A stretch of 64,000 bases of DNA from Fasciolopsis buskii. Its lineage: Eukaryota; Platyhelminthes; Trematoda; Plagiorchiida; Fasciolidae. Positions within the stretch are counted from its first letter, which is position 1. Each line of letters opens with the position of its first letter. The translations under genes were made by a program, and so were the position numbers. This document shows, one piece after another, positions 24,301 through 34,319 of the stretch. A model generated the notes under the pieces. That model was given only the letters and a program-made list of their open reading frames with translations. It did no database searches and was not told where the DNA came from. The stretch lies in assembly GCA_008360955.1 (NCBI GenBank), contig LUCM01005081.1:54500-118499 (forward strand). Reading direction: 5' to 3'.

Positions 24301-27300
24301 GAGCTATCCACGTTTGCATGTGAGTGACTAATTATTGAAGCAGGCAATCTTGACCACATGACAAGGGTGTATCTAAAATGCGGGAAGCCGTCCAAGAATG
24401 GCATTCCCAAGGTCCATTTGGTCTTCACGAATTTCCTTAAGGTTCCGTGGAATATCGTAAGGGTTATATGATGGCAAAGGATACATCTATAATACCGTCC
24501 ACTTAGTTTGTGCTTACCCAATTTTTTGATTTGTTCGCGAAATGCACCATTATCCAGTTTGGCCGGAAAAACATTTGCGACTGTAGAACCTAAGCCGGCT
24601 ACCGTTAGTGCCCGATCTTTTTGACGTTGTCTGGATCTGTCTAATTGAAACTTGATAATGCATATGCAGATTTGGTGAGTTCGCCTAAATCCACCTACAG
24701 GTAATCTAACAGATTTTACTATTTTTTCTCTTGATGGGGCCAGTCATATCTACGAACTCACATGTATCGCACCAGTTGAATCTTCCATTTTGCTTTCTGA
24801 TGGGTTATGCGAACTCCGGTAATCACTTTGTCATGGCGTGATCTTATGAAGAGATTTTCCAAGCTATCCAAGACGGTATTTATGAACGTAAAGTGTTGGA
24901 TGAGTACGTCTGCTGCTCCGGATGACTTTTTCAATCTGGTTAGAATCTTTTAGATGGTCTCCAGACGCCGACTGCCTGCTTGCCTGATCGGCTGTTTTGG
25001 GCTTAGAACCATTTGGTCTAACATGCTTCTATTCTCCCACCATTTTGTCGGGATTTTTAAATCCCAGAACTTAACGCTGCATCTCACAGTCAAGGGCTGC
25101 CTTCAGTAAAGAACTAAAAGTAATGTTAGCTAGTTTTATTTACATCTTTAGGTTGGATTCGAGTTTTCCGGACGAACGAATGCAACCAAGAATTGGGAGT
25201 CAGTTCTTACTCTTTTGTGTATTCGTTATGATGCATATACTACACCGGCTGAGTTGCTATACCCTTTGCGCTCGTGAAGCCCTTTAGGTTACACTGTAAA
25301 TTCAAAGAAGAAAATTAGCGTTTCGTGTCACCAAAAGAGCTAACTGTATGCTGCATAGACAGACTTATTAGTGATGCATGCGATATCTATGCATGTGCTT
25401 GTAGTCTCGATATGCCTCAGGAGGCTACCGTTATTCGTAAATGAAAAGAGCTGAAAATTTCACTCCAATCTAGGACATTTGGGAGAAATACGTAATTCAT
25501 AGTATCCGGTGCACCTTGTCCTGTGTAATTCTCGGGACTCAACTAAGTGGTGGTATGGTAGTTATTAGTGGCGAGACTCGTTTCCGGGTCTGGAATTGTA
25601 TTGTACTGTATGGTCTTTTGCGTACAAAGAATAATGCCGCATTTTTGTCAAAAAACGTGAGCGTAAAACTTAAACTAGGAAACAAAAAAGAATATAAGCT
25701 TATCACCTTTTAAAAATATGGAAAAATAATTCACTGAGGAATAATCATAGCACATGATAGGTTGCTCAGGAATTCGGCGAGAACACGGTCATGGTTTGTC
25801 AAAATGCGTGCTAAATATAAGGCAGTGGAGTCCCCATAGATATTGATTCTAAAAGGTATGGAACGAAAAGCGGATCGTGTAGGAATATGAGAGCGGCATT
25901 TTGAAAGATCGTTGTGCATGGGGTGCATGAGATCTGAAAGAATTTTGTGGTCTGCGCACTTTGCATGCTCGTAGCCGCGGCTGGTTTTACTTTAACTTGC
26001 TTACTGACAATCACAAAAGTAGTCAGGTTTGGATAACAGTTTTCCCAAGTTCTGAAACATTTTGTGGTCCATCACTGACATTTCAGCCACACAGTCGAGC
26101 ACGGTCAACCCAGATGATGATGACGTTGATGATAGTAAAATCAGAAATTGTAATGTTTTTCTCTCACTCAAAGATATTCAGACCAAAAACGATGAAATAC
26201 ATTGTTCTGTTGACTTTCCTATTTTCGCATCTAATGCACGTAAGGTGAAAGTGCATTTTGCTCGATTCCTTATAAATAAAACAGATAGTAGACATAGTTA
26301 GTTCATCTTTCCCAGTCAGTCAGGAACCCGTAAATTCCGCTCATTGATCCTATCTTATACGTTCGTTTACCTCGTTTTTATAGATTCTCGTATCTTCACT
26401 AAGATCTGTCGAATTGGATACTCCCAACGAAATAGACCACCGTGATAGATTTTACGCTGCACGGGATCACGATCAGTATGACTCTTTAGAAGAACGTTGG
26501 TACGGGGATGATGAAGAAGATCCACATCAGACTGGTGGGACGTATGACTGGGAAGAATATTTTTCTGGTAAGTGGTTCAACAGTTTGTTGACATTTATGG
26601 CCGCATCATTCCGTTTCTCAGTAGCAACTGTTTTGCTGACATGGGGTTCGAGGCAAATTTTTGGGCGATAGACCTCTTCGTTGTCGCCCGGCTCATCGTT
26701 GTACCCAGCCTTTTGAGACAATATGTTGTTCTTGACTTTCAGCCTCCGGGTTGGATTGTCGGTTGTTTCAAATCAACTATAAACTTAACAAATCACATTA
26801 ATAACGGTTTTCCTATATCTGCGAGCACTCACTCATAAAATCCCTCCATATCAAGCTCTCACTACCCTCGCTAGCACTTTTGGGTTGAGCACAGATATCG
26901 TGCCAATGTATCACTTCCCTCTGCCTTCCTTTTTCATTGCCTTATTTTTGACTGAAACACCGTTGATCTTTCACCATTCTTCGTTCCCTTTTCGCACTGT
27001 GAGATAGCACCCAAAAAGCAGTGCACGCTAGTATAAGGTTAATGGCTATGAAAACTGAAGCCAAACTGAACTGAATCACCGTCTTTCCCCGCCAGACACC
27101 CTCTTTAGTTCCCCAGTTGCTTACTTCAATCATGCTTTTTCCACGAAACTGGTTTCTGCGCCTATGTCCGTCGATTTTTCGCCTCCTCTTTGCTTTCGTA
27201 TCCCGACTTCTGTAAGCGTGACTTTCAATTTATGATTTTGAGTACTTGATTCCCTTTCATTTATCTTTGTTTTCTTACCTCTTAATGCTCCTCTGAACCG

Positions 27301-29492
27301 CAATGAACCTGTGCTTTATAAGTGAATATCTGGACATTCACTCCAAGCTGCTAAATTTTCATTCACGGTTGAGCTACCTACACGTATCTACGATTATATC
27401 AGGGCCGTCCACGCAACCTTGACTTCATATTTACATTCATTTCATCTTCTCCCTCACTATCCTGTCTTCCTTGAGGCTATCAAAGTGTGGTCTTGTCTCA
27501 TTTTCTGCTCATTTTTCACATTAACATCTTACACCCTTTGATGTTACTAATTTAATGGACTTCATGACCTCTTGCCTGTTTCCGTTGGAACGACTGCTTC
27601 TCATGACTTACCGAACCCATTATTTTAAGACAAGGCGTATGTCGCATAGCCATTAGGTCTTGCCACAGGGGGAACTGGCAGCTATGACCCTGAAGGTTGG
27701 ATTGATTCAAAACAACATATGGGCTCAATAGGTCAGGTATTGTAACTAGCCGGGGGACAGTGATTTGCTGGCAGACCGAAACTCCCTCCTTCAGAACTCG
27801 TTTTGACTGTTCCTCTATCTCTGGCTGTTCCTTGTTCGTTCCGTATGCAGTTACCCAGTCGTCTTTCTCTAGTTTGTTCCTAGTTGTAAAGCGCTTTTTC
27901 CTCGGTCATCATTTATTCTCCTGGTTTACTTCTTTTATTATTAATCGCTCTGTGTAACAAAAGAATCTTTAAAACTGACTAGACGCGTGAAATGCAAACG
28001 GTCTTTCAGACACTTTTTCATTCATCTGATTCGGTTTCTTAGCTGAGAACGATATTATCTAAAGTCGGCCGAAGAATTGTCGATTCCTCGACCAGATTTT
28101 TTTGTGTACAGTTACGGAGTTAATTTTATTATGATGAGTAAGATTACCGGATTCATCATATGGCCTCGTGTCAAAAACGAGCCCTAGTTTGGTGTGATAT
28201 ACCTTGATTTTGCCACTGACCAAAACAAGGTAAGCAACACTGATTTTGTTTATTTTATGTGCACACCGCCGTGACTGACACTATTCTTGAAATGTTAATT
28301 AATGCGAATGATCGAAATGAGAAGTGCATTGTTCTCTCATTCGGCCATGATTTTGGAAATGGGCACTCGAACTCCCGCCCGATTTGATCCGACCGAATTG
28401 CACCGTTTCCACTGGTTGTAGTGCTCCTGTCGGACGAACTTGGCAATCGAGTTTTCTTTCCGATCTGTGATACACATGGGGGCTCAGATGCGTACCCAAG
28501 ATAAAGTTTGAATTATTAGAGAGCAGATTGCTTCATTCATTTTCACTAATTGTGGATCAAGCGTCGCTGGCATTTCTTTGAAAATCTGGTCTTCTCTCAC
28601 TCTAGTCGATGCTGCTGTTTCCTGCACAGATGGCACGGATTTCCTAATGAATCCATCGACTATTTCCACCGAAGTTTTCCTTCTACGTTCTCCGATTAAA
28701 AGATAGTGAAAGTCAGTGAAAGAATCGCCGTGAAAGTCTGTTCAAATTTGAATTCCTATTTTGATAGTTGGCATATTAAGAATCCGTGCGAAAGGTTAGA
28801 TTGCATTGTTCATAATTAAGGTGTATCATTATTCAATGTTCTCCAGACGGTTTTTTTGCATCACATAATCACCGTAAGTATACATCGATTTCGGTTTCTG
28901 GGTGTTTGGCAGTACCGCTCTCAGTTTACGGGTTTTGTGTTGTTGCCAGAAGAGTTTTGAACAAATCGGCCTAACTTTGTATATGACCGGTCCCGATGAG
29001 ACTTGTTGACTGGGAAGTTCACGGAGCACGCATGTCTCAAGACCGGCTTGTCCTAATACGATCAATGGCATACGTGCAGTGTGGTTGCAAAGTCTGGACG
29101 CATCTGAAAATGATTTCACAAAAGTTTACGAATTCTCAAATTTAAATGATCCAATTTGGTAATGAATTGATATAAGACTTATTTCCTTCCCGATCACTTG
29201 ATTTGCTCAGCATATGCGAGAAAAAAACCACTCCCAGCTTTCCACAGTTACCTTGAACATACTGTACTTTAGCTGAGTTTAGGTCGGTCTGTAACTTTAG
29301 AGTTAGCCTCAGTAATATGAATCCTGACCAAAGTAGGAGGAAAATTTTGGCTTGTGACGAGATAACTAAATTATATGTGACAAGCCTCTAGCCTCCTATC
29401 TGTTTCTCATTCCCTGGTCAGTTGCATATGTTCAATATCTCCAGTTCATCTGACGGAGAGCGACTATCAAGCTTTGGTTATCCAGGTTTGAA

Positions 29493-29523
<31 letters not shown>

Positions 29524-30939
29524 GAGACACATGCTTCGTACGTTACTGGTAGTTGTTTTGGTGTCCACGTTTAGCGGTCTCCCTCAGATTGATTTGTCTT
29601 CACCATCAAACTGGTGACAGTACCTTCGACCTGAGAGGACAGTGAACAGCGCTTCGTCAGCAGAGGCTGTTTGAGTCACGGTACTTTGGGAGCGTACGAA
29701 GATTTAATCAAGGCGAATAACCATTTCGGAGCCCCACAATAATGAGTCACTCAGAGACCGAACAAGGCAGTCGTTCGGCCAATACAAGAAATGTTGTTAG
29801 GCAGAATATTTGTGCGTCTTCACATTATGTAGACGCGTGTAACTGGACGAACTAGTGTCGATGAAAAATGACCTGATAAGTTCACTACCGAACAAAATTC
29901 AACCGAGAAATCAACAGAATCTTGACCGCCGCACAGTTAGCGACACATTTTTCTTTGTGATTTCATTCTGTTCTTAGTCAAACAGTCCGAATTTTTTAAT
30001 TAGTGATTACAATTGGTTGATTCACTAGTGTATCTGTCGTCCACATCATGCGACGTCGTTCCATCTCGATGAATTAGCATTGCTAAGTTAAGCGATCAAA
30101 ATAAATTTCTAAGTATGTAACTTTTATCATTTTTCCGAATAATCCTCCAAACATTTAGTGCCTCTCCCTACGCCAGCAAAACTCCGTTTGTCTGTAACTT
30201 CCTAAAGTTACTACACTACCATTAGCTTTTTTATTTCATTCGATAACAGAAATATTACAATGACATTTGCCAGCCGTTTTTGTCGATTCTGATGCCAGTC
30301 CTTTTATTTTGTAACTCGTAATTAATAGCAAGATATTTGATTGATGGATTGCACTTTTTATCAGATTTTCTCCACACCGAGTCGAGATCACATCTGGATA
30401 CTATCCGTGAGGAGTATGAACGTCGCCAGCGGTCGGCGTTGCCCAGCCGAGTACGAAACCTAGAGCAAGGTGGATGCGCTGACTCTGTTGATCGTGAGCG
30501 GACTGATTTTCTCCGCCGACATCAGGAGGCACTTGGCAGGCGGGGTGAAAAGAGTGCAATGGAAGAGCCTACGACTATCAGTCTAGGAGCTTTTAAACAA
30601 CAATGGTCTTTGTTCTTATCAAACTCTGCCGAAATTCCAAGTTTACATGCAATACCATGGCCACCGTTTTGCGGTCCCATGGGTACGACAGAAGATCGGA
30701 TGAAAAACGCCGAGCTCCGAATTCAAGCAGTGCTACAATTTGTGCATCACCAACTGGATGAATTGCGGCAGCTCCAAATTCAGTGGCATCCGGATCGATT
30801 CGCTTCTCGTATGTCTCAACGTCTACATCCAGAAATCAAAGATAGCGTAATGCGGAAAGTGAACGCTATCTCTCAGCTGCTCAATGCTTCTATGGATGCG
30901 TTGCGTACGAGAAATGAACGTGTTGCATCCAGTCGATAA
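4269..30939 (+). CDS. NFKBIL1: NF-kappa-B inhibitor-like protein 1, six coding exons
   Basis: Joining 4269-4564, 16245-16414, 22716-22855, 26095-26244, 26384-26567 and 30365-30939 gives 504 codons and a TAA stop with no frame break. All junctions are GT..AG. The N-terminal part holds ankyrin repeats (DRKGRTLLHLAAR at about 79-91, DNRGNTVLHLLLR at about 112-124, and a weaker third NDRGQKSTDWL near 175). An acidic stretch with DDDD follows at about 209, then DWEEYFSD, then an arginine/glutamate-rich helix (SHLDTIREEYERRQR). The end has IPWPPF and a J-like helix pair with WHPDRF (HPD at 455-457). This domain order and the PWP..WHPDRF pair match NFKBIL1 as I know the family. In animals the protein is nuclear and linked to pre-mRNA splicing control and NF-kappa-B signalling; that role is by homology. 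The exon 3/4 junction uses the second of two tandem acceptors. No clear AATAAA was found after the stop. Confidence 0.88.
4660..4800 (+). repeat. Short degenerate tandem repeat (TGTCGCATnGTTT units)
   Basis: TGTCGCATGGTTT, TGTCGCATCGTTT and TGTCGCATTGTTT recur at about 4722, 4764 and 4785, with weaker copies (TTTCGCAGTTTTTCATC) just upstream. The same core occurs in reverse orientation at 8222-8237. This lies inside intron 1. Confidence 0.45.
5018..5470 (-). pseudogene. Penelope-like element C-terminus with GIY-YIG motif
   Basis: On the minus strand, about 5340-5400 reads MYIGRTTRRLSQRIRECH, the YIG half of a GIY-YIG endonuclease (compare RYIGRTIRYLSGRVREHHP of the element at 16700-19350). 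The open frame 5062-5271 continues with FRILYKFRGQQSRLAKCHL, then AEAVAIRL-like TTEAVAIRLHDLPL and QQFVFALQLPW, the usual C-terminal tail of Penelope-like proteins. A stop or frame change separates the two parts. The reverse transcriptase part is missing here, so this is a 5'-truncated copy in intron 1. Confidence 0.7.
5594..5712 (+). repeat. Inverted second copy of the Penelope-like 3' coding end
   Basis: The reverse complement of this stretch matches 5018-5135 closely over about 115 bases (shared runs such as CGTGTTGTGTTAATTGTTTT and GAGACGGAGGGTGG). One frame reads QQLVVALHLP.TTLRLGANP, parallel to QQFVFALQLPWSTLRLRANP of the other copy. The two copies have their 3' ends pointing in opposite directions and are separated by about 460 bases. 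Confidence 0.65.
5713..7055. other. Intron 1 sequence, no gene recognised
   Basis: Apart from the CA microsatellite, nothing recognisable was seen. The plus frame at 6407-6715 and the minus frame at 6155-6412 are open but show no motif; the latter is mostly translated microsatellite. Confidence 0.4.
6266..6301. repeat. (CA)18 microsatellite
   Basis: An uninterrupted CA repeat of 36 bases in intron 1 of the NFKBIL1 gene. Confidence 0.97.
7056..7150 (+). repeat. tRNA-Arg-like SINE copy 1 (degenerate)
   Basis: CGCCAAATGGGTTAAGCG resembles an A box with D-loop, and AAGTTCAATTCCCAGATCC a B box. GTGG at the start can pair with CCAC at the end. It aligns with the better copy at 22374-22565: GTGGCCAAATGGATAAGG and GGGTTCGAATCCTCCCACC at the same spacing. 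This supports one SINE family. Confidence 0.5.
7151..8797. other. Intron 1 sequence, no gene recognised
   Basis: Open frames at 7229-7513 (minus) and 7662-7904 (plus) lack motifs. The inverted copy of the TGTCGCATGGTTT motif lies at 8222-8237. Nothing else is supported. Confidence 0.35.
8798..9127 (-). other. Unassigned minus-strand open frame
   Basis: A 109-codon frame with mixed composition (for example TRERFTWPRSVQRLLKFVHL and KLTTTKFNTTDLTNTVLDGF). No family was recognised. It lies in intron 1 of the NFKBIL1 gene, antisense to it. It could be an exon of a nested gene, an unknown repeat, or chance. Confidence 0.15.
9703..9850 (+). repeat. tRNA-Arg-like SINE copy 2
   Basis: GATTTCGGATCCGACCACC aligns with the B box and following bases GGGTTCGAATCCTCCCACC of the copy at 22374. 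The downstream body also aligns (CCGCCGTTCAACT, then ..CTCAGTTACCCCTGACTTCTTCC.., GAATGATGT, GAAGTAAAA). The tRNA head is shortened. A further diverged tandem piece with CCGCCGCCCTCGTCTGAC and TTCCCCGAC is at about 9895-9965. Confidence 0.5.
10687..11060 (-). pseudogene. Unassigned minus-strand protein-like stretch in intron 1
   Basis: One minus-strand frame reads YEFPTYFAQHDEMAL, a TAA stop, LHKEFESDKPYHSKLPLAR and YCPKLQIVLVHVRR, then on to the end at 10687. The frame looks protein-like, with an ARYCPKLQIVLV segment reminiscent of a leucine-rich repeat, but no family is certain. The in-frame TAA suggests a decayed copy, unless the CA|GTAAGT beside it is a real donor. Other protein-like pieces lie upstream on the same strand (11033-11377, 11374-11916, 12629-12803), so a nested antisense gene or pseudogene is possible. 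Confidence 0.2.
11061..12830 (-). other. Cluster of unassigned minus-strand open frames
   Basis: Minus-strand frames at 11033-11377, 11374-11916 (180 codons), 12106-12402 and 12629-12803 are open. The last reads RIIDIVQRFCKRNDALKQPE and continues to a TGA. The 12106-12402 frame has one hydrophobic segment (VWMLISLTTFSILAPIV). None shows a recognisable domain. Frames change between pieces, so exons of an antisense gene, or an old pseudogene, are both possible. Confidence 0.2.
12831..16170. other. Intron 1 sequence, no gene recognised
   Basis: AT-rich intron DNA with only short unconvincing open frames. No repeat family was identified with confidence. Confidence 0.35.
16176..16202. repeat. AT-rich microsatellite
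   Basis: An interrupted (AT)n run about 40 bases before the exon 2 acceptor. Confidence 0.85.
16245..16414 (+). CDS. NFKBIL1: NFKBIL1 coding exon 2
   Basis: The acceptor TTTCGGACAG ends at 16244 and the donor GTAAGT starts at 16415. The exon completes a threonine codon and reads HLIESGCSTKATDNRGNTVL, a textbook ankyrin repeat start, followed by HLLLRSLVNQ and a basic run RKRKRK. It ends in phase 1; the next exon supplies GT to make a cysteine codon. Confidence 0.88.
18275..18648. repeat. Hairpin-forming insertion in the Penelope-like element
   Basis: Arms 18275-18367 and 18555-18648 are imperfect reverse complements over about 93 bases (shared AATTCACCATGTGATA, GCTCAACTCACTATA, AAACCATGGAAG, GTTTCATCCTTGTT). 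The insert splits the Penelope protein between KKHEVRRK and LPFKDYTG. GAAACTCGTATGC at 18234 and GAAACTCTTATAC at 18650 flank it as a possible imperfect target duplication. The loop holds a tRNA-like sequence. Confidence 0.75.
18465..18534 (+). tRNA. tRNA-like sequence (pseudo), anticodon position CAG
   Basis: A 70-base stretch starts GCCCGG and ends CGGGC (acceptor-like pairing). It has an A box TAGCGTAATGG, an anticodon-loop-like CTCAGAA and a B box GGGTTCGCGTCCC. The anticodon stem pairs only in part, so it is more likely a tRNA-derived promoter or pseudogene than a working tRNA. It lies centrally between the two hairpin arms. Confidence 0.4.
19351..22370. other. Intron 2 sequence, no gene recognised
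   Basis: A (TC)7 run lies at 21113-21125. The minus frame 21172-21516 (114 codons) and the frame at 20202-20408 are open but show no motif that I can name. Nothing else is supported. Confidence 0.35.
22374..22565 (+). repeat. tRNA-Arg-like SINE copy 3 (best preserved)
   Basis: The head has GTGGCCAAATGGATAAGG (A box and D arm as in tRNA-Arg), GATCGGA at the anticodon loop position (TCG in the anticodon position) and GGGTTCGAATCC (B box). CCGGCGGTGG at 22375-22384 pairs perfectly with CCACCGCCGG at 22439-22448. The body contains a 17-base unit (CCTCTTCTGGCCGTGGC) two and a half times at about 22471-22513, and the 3' end is AAAGTAAAAGATAAA. This is the usual plan of a polymerase III SINE moved by a LINE. 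Confidence 0.7.
22716..22855 (+). CDS. NFKBIL1: NFKBIL1 coding exon 3
   Basis: The acceptor TTGTTTTTTCAG ends at 22715 and the donor GTACGG starts at 22856. The exon reads CRLVKQIINNDCDLLTVSND, then RGQKSTDWLQQLWDLASEEE and RRIGDQ. It is a degenerate third ankyrin-like unit followed by an acidic helix. It ends in phase 0. Confidence 0.88.
22856..26094. other. Intron 3, no gene recognised
   Basis: Mostly featureless. On the minus strand 24195-24700 is open over about 165 codons (for example RSRQRQKDRALTVAGLGSTV and FREQIKKLGKHKLSGRYY) with no recognised family. The other frames are short. Confidence 0.35.
26095..26244 (+). CDS. NFKBIL1: NFKBIL1 coding exon 4
   Basis: The exon reads SSTVNPDDDDVDDSKIRN, then CNVFLSLKDIQTKNDEIHC and ends FASNARK. 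It begins after CACACAG at 26094, not after the better-looking TTTCAG at 26086; only the later acceptor keeps frame with exon 3. The donor is AAG|GTGAAA at 26245, since the nearby GTAAGG at 26240 would shift frame. The acidic run resembles the acidic middle part of NFKBIL1 proteins. Confidence 0.75.
26384..26567 (+). CDS. NFKBIL1: NFKBIL1 coding exon 5
   Basis: The acceptor CGTTTTTATAG ends at 26383 and the donor GTAAGT starts at 26568. Intron 4 before it is only 139 bases. The exon encodes ELDTPNEIDHRDRFYAARDH and YDSLEERWYGDDEED, then YDWEEYFS. The WEEYF segment corresponds to the conserved W..K/E region in the middle of the family. It ends in phase 1. Confidence 0.87.
26568..30364. other. 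Intron 5, no gene recognised
   Basis: An AT microsatellite lies at 29493-29523. A minus-strand frame at 28829-29119 (LIVLGQAGLETCVLRELPSQ..., 96 codons), preceded by a good acceptor-like TTTTCAG, is open but not recognised. Other frames at 28250-28670 show no motif. Confidence 0.35.
29493..29523. repeat. AT microsatellite
   Basis: A (TA)n run with one GT interruption. Confidence 0.9.
30365..30939 (+). CDS. NFKBIL1: NFKBIL1 terminal coding exon 6
   Basis: The acceptor CACTTTTTATCAG ends at 30364 and the stop TAA is at 30937-30939. The exon completes an aspartate codon (EYFSD) and encodes the helix SHLDTIREEYERRQRS, a linker, the short proline block AIPWPPFCGP and the C-terminal J-like domain with LQIQWHPDRF and KVNAISQLLNASMDAL. 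The IPWP and WHPDRF blocks with a following ...ISQ.LN... helix are the most diagnostic family features. HPD resembles the DnaJ HPD loop. Confidence 0.92.
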
Positions 30940-33900
30940 TCCTTTTTTGGTTGAATGCGACTGAAGTACGACAGTTATGAAAGAAAAAAACTTGTAACCA
31001 ATTCATTGTATAGTAACAAAAAAAGTTGTGAATATATTGGCCTATCAAACGGCATACCGCAAAGTGAATCCTCTCATTAGCATTAATAACAACCGCATAT
31101 GAGGTTTTCAGTGTGTTAGTGGTTTTCTGTTGTTGTACAAGTTTGGTCAACCCTCCGACCTCTATTGAGAATCAATCTTTGGAATCAACGTCACTACGTC
31201 ACTTGTCAGTAGTGATTTCATTTTCGCTAGTCGATTTTGCGTGATTAGTGAGGACAGCCTCCCTAGGTCTCCGATTGATTGTAGCTCCAGACTTATATTG
31301 CTGTTCCGAGGTTTTAGCTCCTCGAAAAGAATAGAATCAGAGAGTACGTGAAAAAACACTAATTTCACTGTGAACAGCATCAAACATTCCGTATTGGGTT
31401 AGACCTTCGGGAATAGCATTGGACATATTACAAGCGTAGATCATATTTTGTCCCCTCAGAACAAAGATACGAATCCACAACAAAGTGCGTGACTGTAAGA
31501 GTTTACAGCCGCGTCTCAGTACTTAATAGTGGCCAAACACAAGGCATAGGAAACGGGGCAGAATCAGACAGTTCGACGAAGTTGGTGAATATATTGAAGT
31601 TGAAAATCAATAAGTGGGACGTATTTTCTGGAAGACCATTATTACTTAACTTGTTAATTTGGCAAGAATTCTGGGAGCTAGAATGACCGCCGTATGATAG
31701 ATGGTTGTTTGAATCGTTAACTCCGGTTACATTAGATTTTGTTCGCCCGCTATTGATTACTGAGCCCACTGTATCCACTGTTGAGTTGGCTTATGCGGAA
31801 TGTGCCCGGACTACGAGAAAGCCTTCTTGAGTTTTTTTAAAGTTGCCTTTAGGTCCTTTGAAAGGTCTCATTGTTACTCTAATACAATACTGGTTGTTCG
31901 TTCTGCCTGTGCAACTGAAAGCACCAGTACTTGGCGCAGCATTCATACCGAGTCTGCAGCAGAACATGAGTCTGTTATTCGTAACACGAGAACACCGTCA
32001 CGTTAACCGGTCTTGCGAGTCTCTTCCTAAATCCTCCCACCCCCGTGCTGTCAGCATTTCGCTAGATTTATCCCAAATTGCCTAAAGATTCGCGAACTTT
32101 ATTCTATCACATGCATCCTGCGTAGGTGTAGTGAGAAAGGGGAAGATCCATGGCCTCCCTACATGGGAGAAAGTGGGATCAGTGCCATGGAATCACAGAG
32201 TATCATTGGATCAGGCGTGGCACTGAGCCGGAAGACAGTGAATGAACCTATGAAAGAAATAGGCAGTCATCTTCGTGCGAGTTTTCACAACCACCGTGGC
32301 CTATTTTGGGTGGATTACTTCAGCCTTTTCTTTCGTGTTCACCGTTGATTTCTCTTATGAAATGAGCAAAATATCTGCCGTTGGGAAACATTTTAACTAC
32401 CTTATCGATGAACTAAAGGCACTTCTCATGCAGGGGGATTGTCATCCGTCGGACAGATAGCAATGCCTTCCGTTCGCTAAGACAGCAGGGACATCACACA
32501 AATTCAGCCTTGAAAGATGATGCGCTGCGGGATCATGTTTACCGACAAGGAGTTGATTATAAGACATTTCATTTGCGAATGATGGTATCTGTCACCATTT
32601 TCTCTGACAATTCGGTATTTGTTCAAAATATGCCTGTAACCAGTGTTAACGTTATGTGTGATTCAGTTCATTAACGTGCTTACAAATGCACGGAAGATTT
32701 TTTCATTGAATCGATAACATTGCAACACCCTAAAGTGTATCTGTCACCAAGTATCCTATATAGTCGAAACGTGTTTGGTACACGGCACATGATGCTAAGA
32801 CTTACCGCGACATGGCGGTGTCTTATCCCATTGTTCATAGTTGGCCTTCATGTTAAGTTCTTGGGTTTTTATTCGCAATAACAATTTTGTTGATGTTCCA
32901 CAAAATCCAGTTTCTGGGAGAAAACTCTCTTCTAGTTGTGAATGACTTGTTGGTAAGGGATGACTTGCATGTTCGGGTCGACCTCTGTCGAGTCACCTAT
33001 TGAGGAACTGGTGAGTGATTGTATGCATCCTCCGGTTAGGTGTATAACGCGAAATAAGAGTGCATCGACCTCTTAGTATGATACCGTTCACTGCGTTCTG
33101 ATGAGTATTTCCTGATAACTACAGAAAAACTATCAAACCACGAACATGAGCTAGGGAAATCTCGGATCTATTTTCCTTAAATGCGACAACAGTTTTAAGC
33201 CGTTGGGGCACGAGGCAAATGTATAGCATTCGCATATCTGCAATTGGTAACTCCAGAAGGCCCGTTGTTTTCACAAAATGTAAGAATCCCTTACAGCTGG
33301 ACGAACCTCACAGCTGCTCACTGACCCGCCACGTTGCATACTATGGTCACCAACGAAGATGCTGAACATTAGCGTTACCAGTTGCAGTTTTTTTAGGACG
33401 ATACACTCCTGGTGTATTAACGACAGTTTGGCGCGAGGCCTTTAGTTTTATATACTGAACGGTGACATCTATGATCAGCTCCAATGACATGTCCCAGTTG
33501 AGTAGTCCGTTTCCAATGAATCTGTCACTTCGGAGTTGTTGAGGGTGCCAAGTGCATACGTGGAACTACCAGTTAAAGCGGTAAACCTGCCGCAGTTAAT
33601 CTTGAACAAAACTAGGGTGAGAGCATGCACCCTAAGCGGATACGTTCATAGTAACAATGTCACCTTTTGCAACTGTTTTGTCCTCTATATCGGAATCATT
33701 GTTACTTGTCTATACATTGTAGTTAAAACTTTAATTGGCATAAACAAGAGCCGTGTCAACCATCCGCTTGGGCCAATTACCATGCCAGCCGGATCGCACC
33801 GTACGAATTGTTACCGCCGTTCCACTTGGGAGTGACATCAACTTAAGTGTGGTAGAGGCGATGTCATCCGGTGGGGTCGCTGAGCTATTCCTTGGCGCTT

Positions 33901-34319
33901 GCCTCGTTCTCTAAGTGAGTGAACTTAAGGTGATCAATGGACGCAGTCTCCTGCTTACCATTCCCTTCCACATTATAAAATCAATCGCTTCTCTCTATCA
34001 CCCTAAGGGACTTTTCTTGCGATAGTCACAGTGACGTTCGAACAGCTGTCATACACACACAAAAACTTAACTACATCCACGGCTCTGCGGGTACGTAAGA
34101 TGATCGGGATTGCGCACGTGATAAGTACACCTGCTGGCGGCGGATACCTGAGGCTAGCTGTTGAGAGTACGGGATCCGGTTATCGTCGTTCACTCTACCC
34201 ACAGCAAAGTAGTCCCTGGGAGAGCGGAGGGCAGAATTCAGTAAGTACTCTCAGTGAGTATGGAAGACAACGGCAATCATCCCTCAAGCGGTCACGAAGC
34301 CGTGGACAGATGCCATGAG
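30940..34319. other. Intergenic DNA, no gene recognised
   Basis: No AATAAA was seen close after the NFKBIL1 stop. Open frames such as 31503-31778 (minus) and 33536-33835 (plus) have no motif. Nothing else is supported. Confidence 0.35.

Noticed and set aside
25961..26248. Open frame across exon 4 reached from the first acceptor
   Set aside because: Its translation (QMMMTLMIVKSEI...) has no family character; the other phase gives an acidic, family-like segment and joins both neighbours in frame.
33100..33130. CTGATGAG followed by GAAA, as in a hammerhead ribozyme
   Set aside because: No stem II can form between CTGATGA and GAAA, and the outer helices are not visible.
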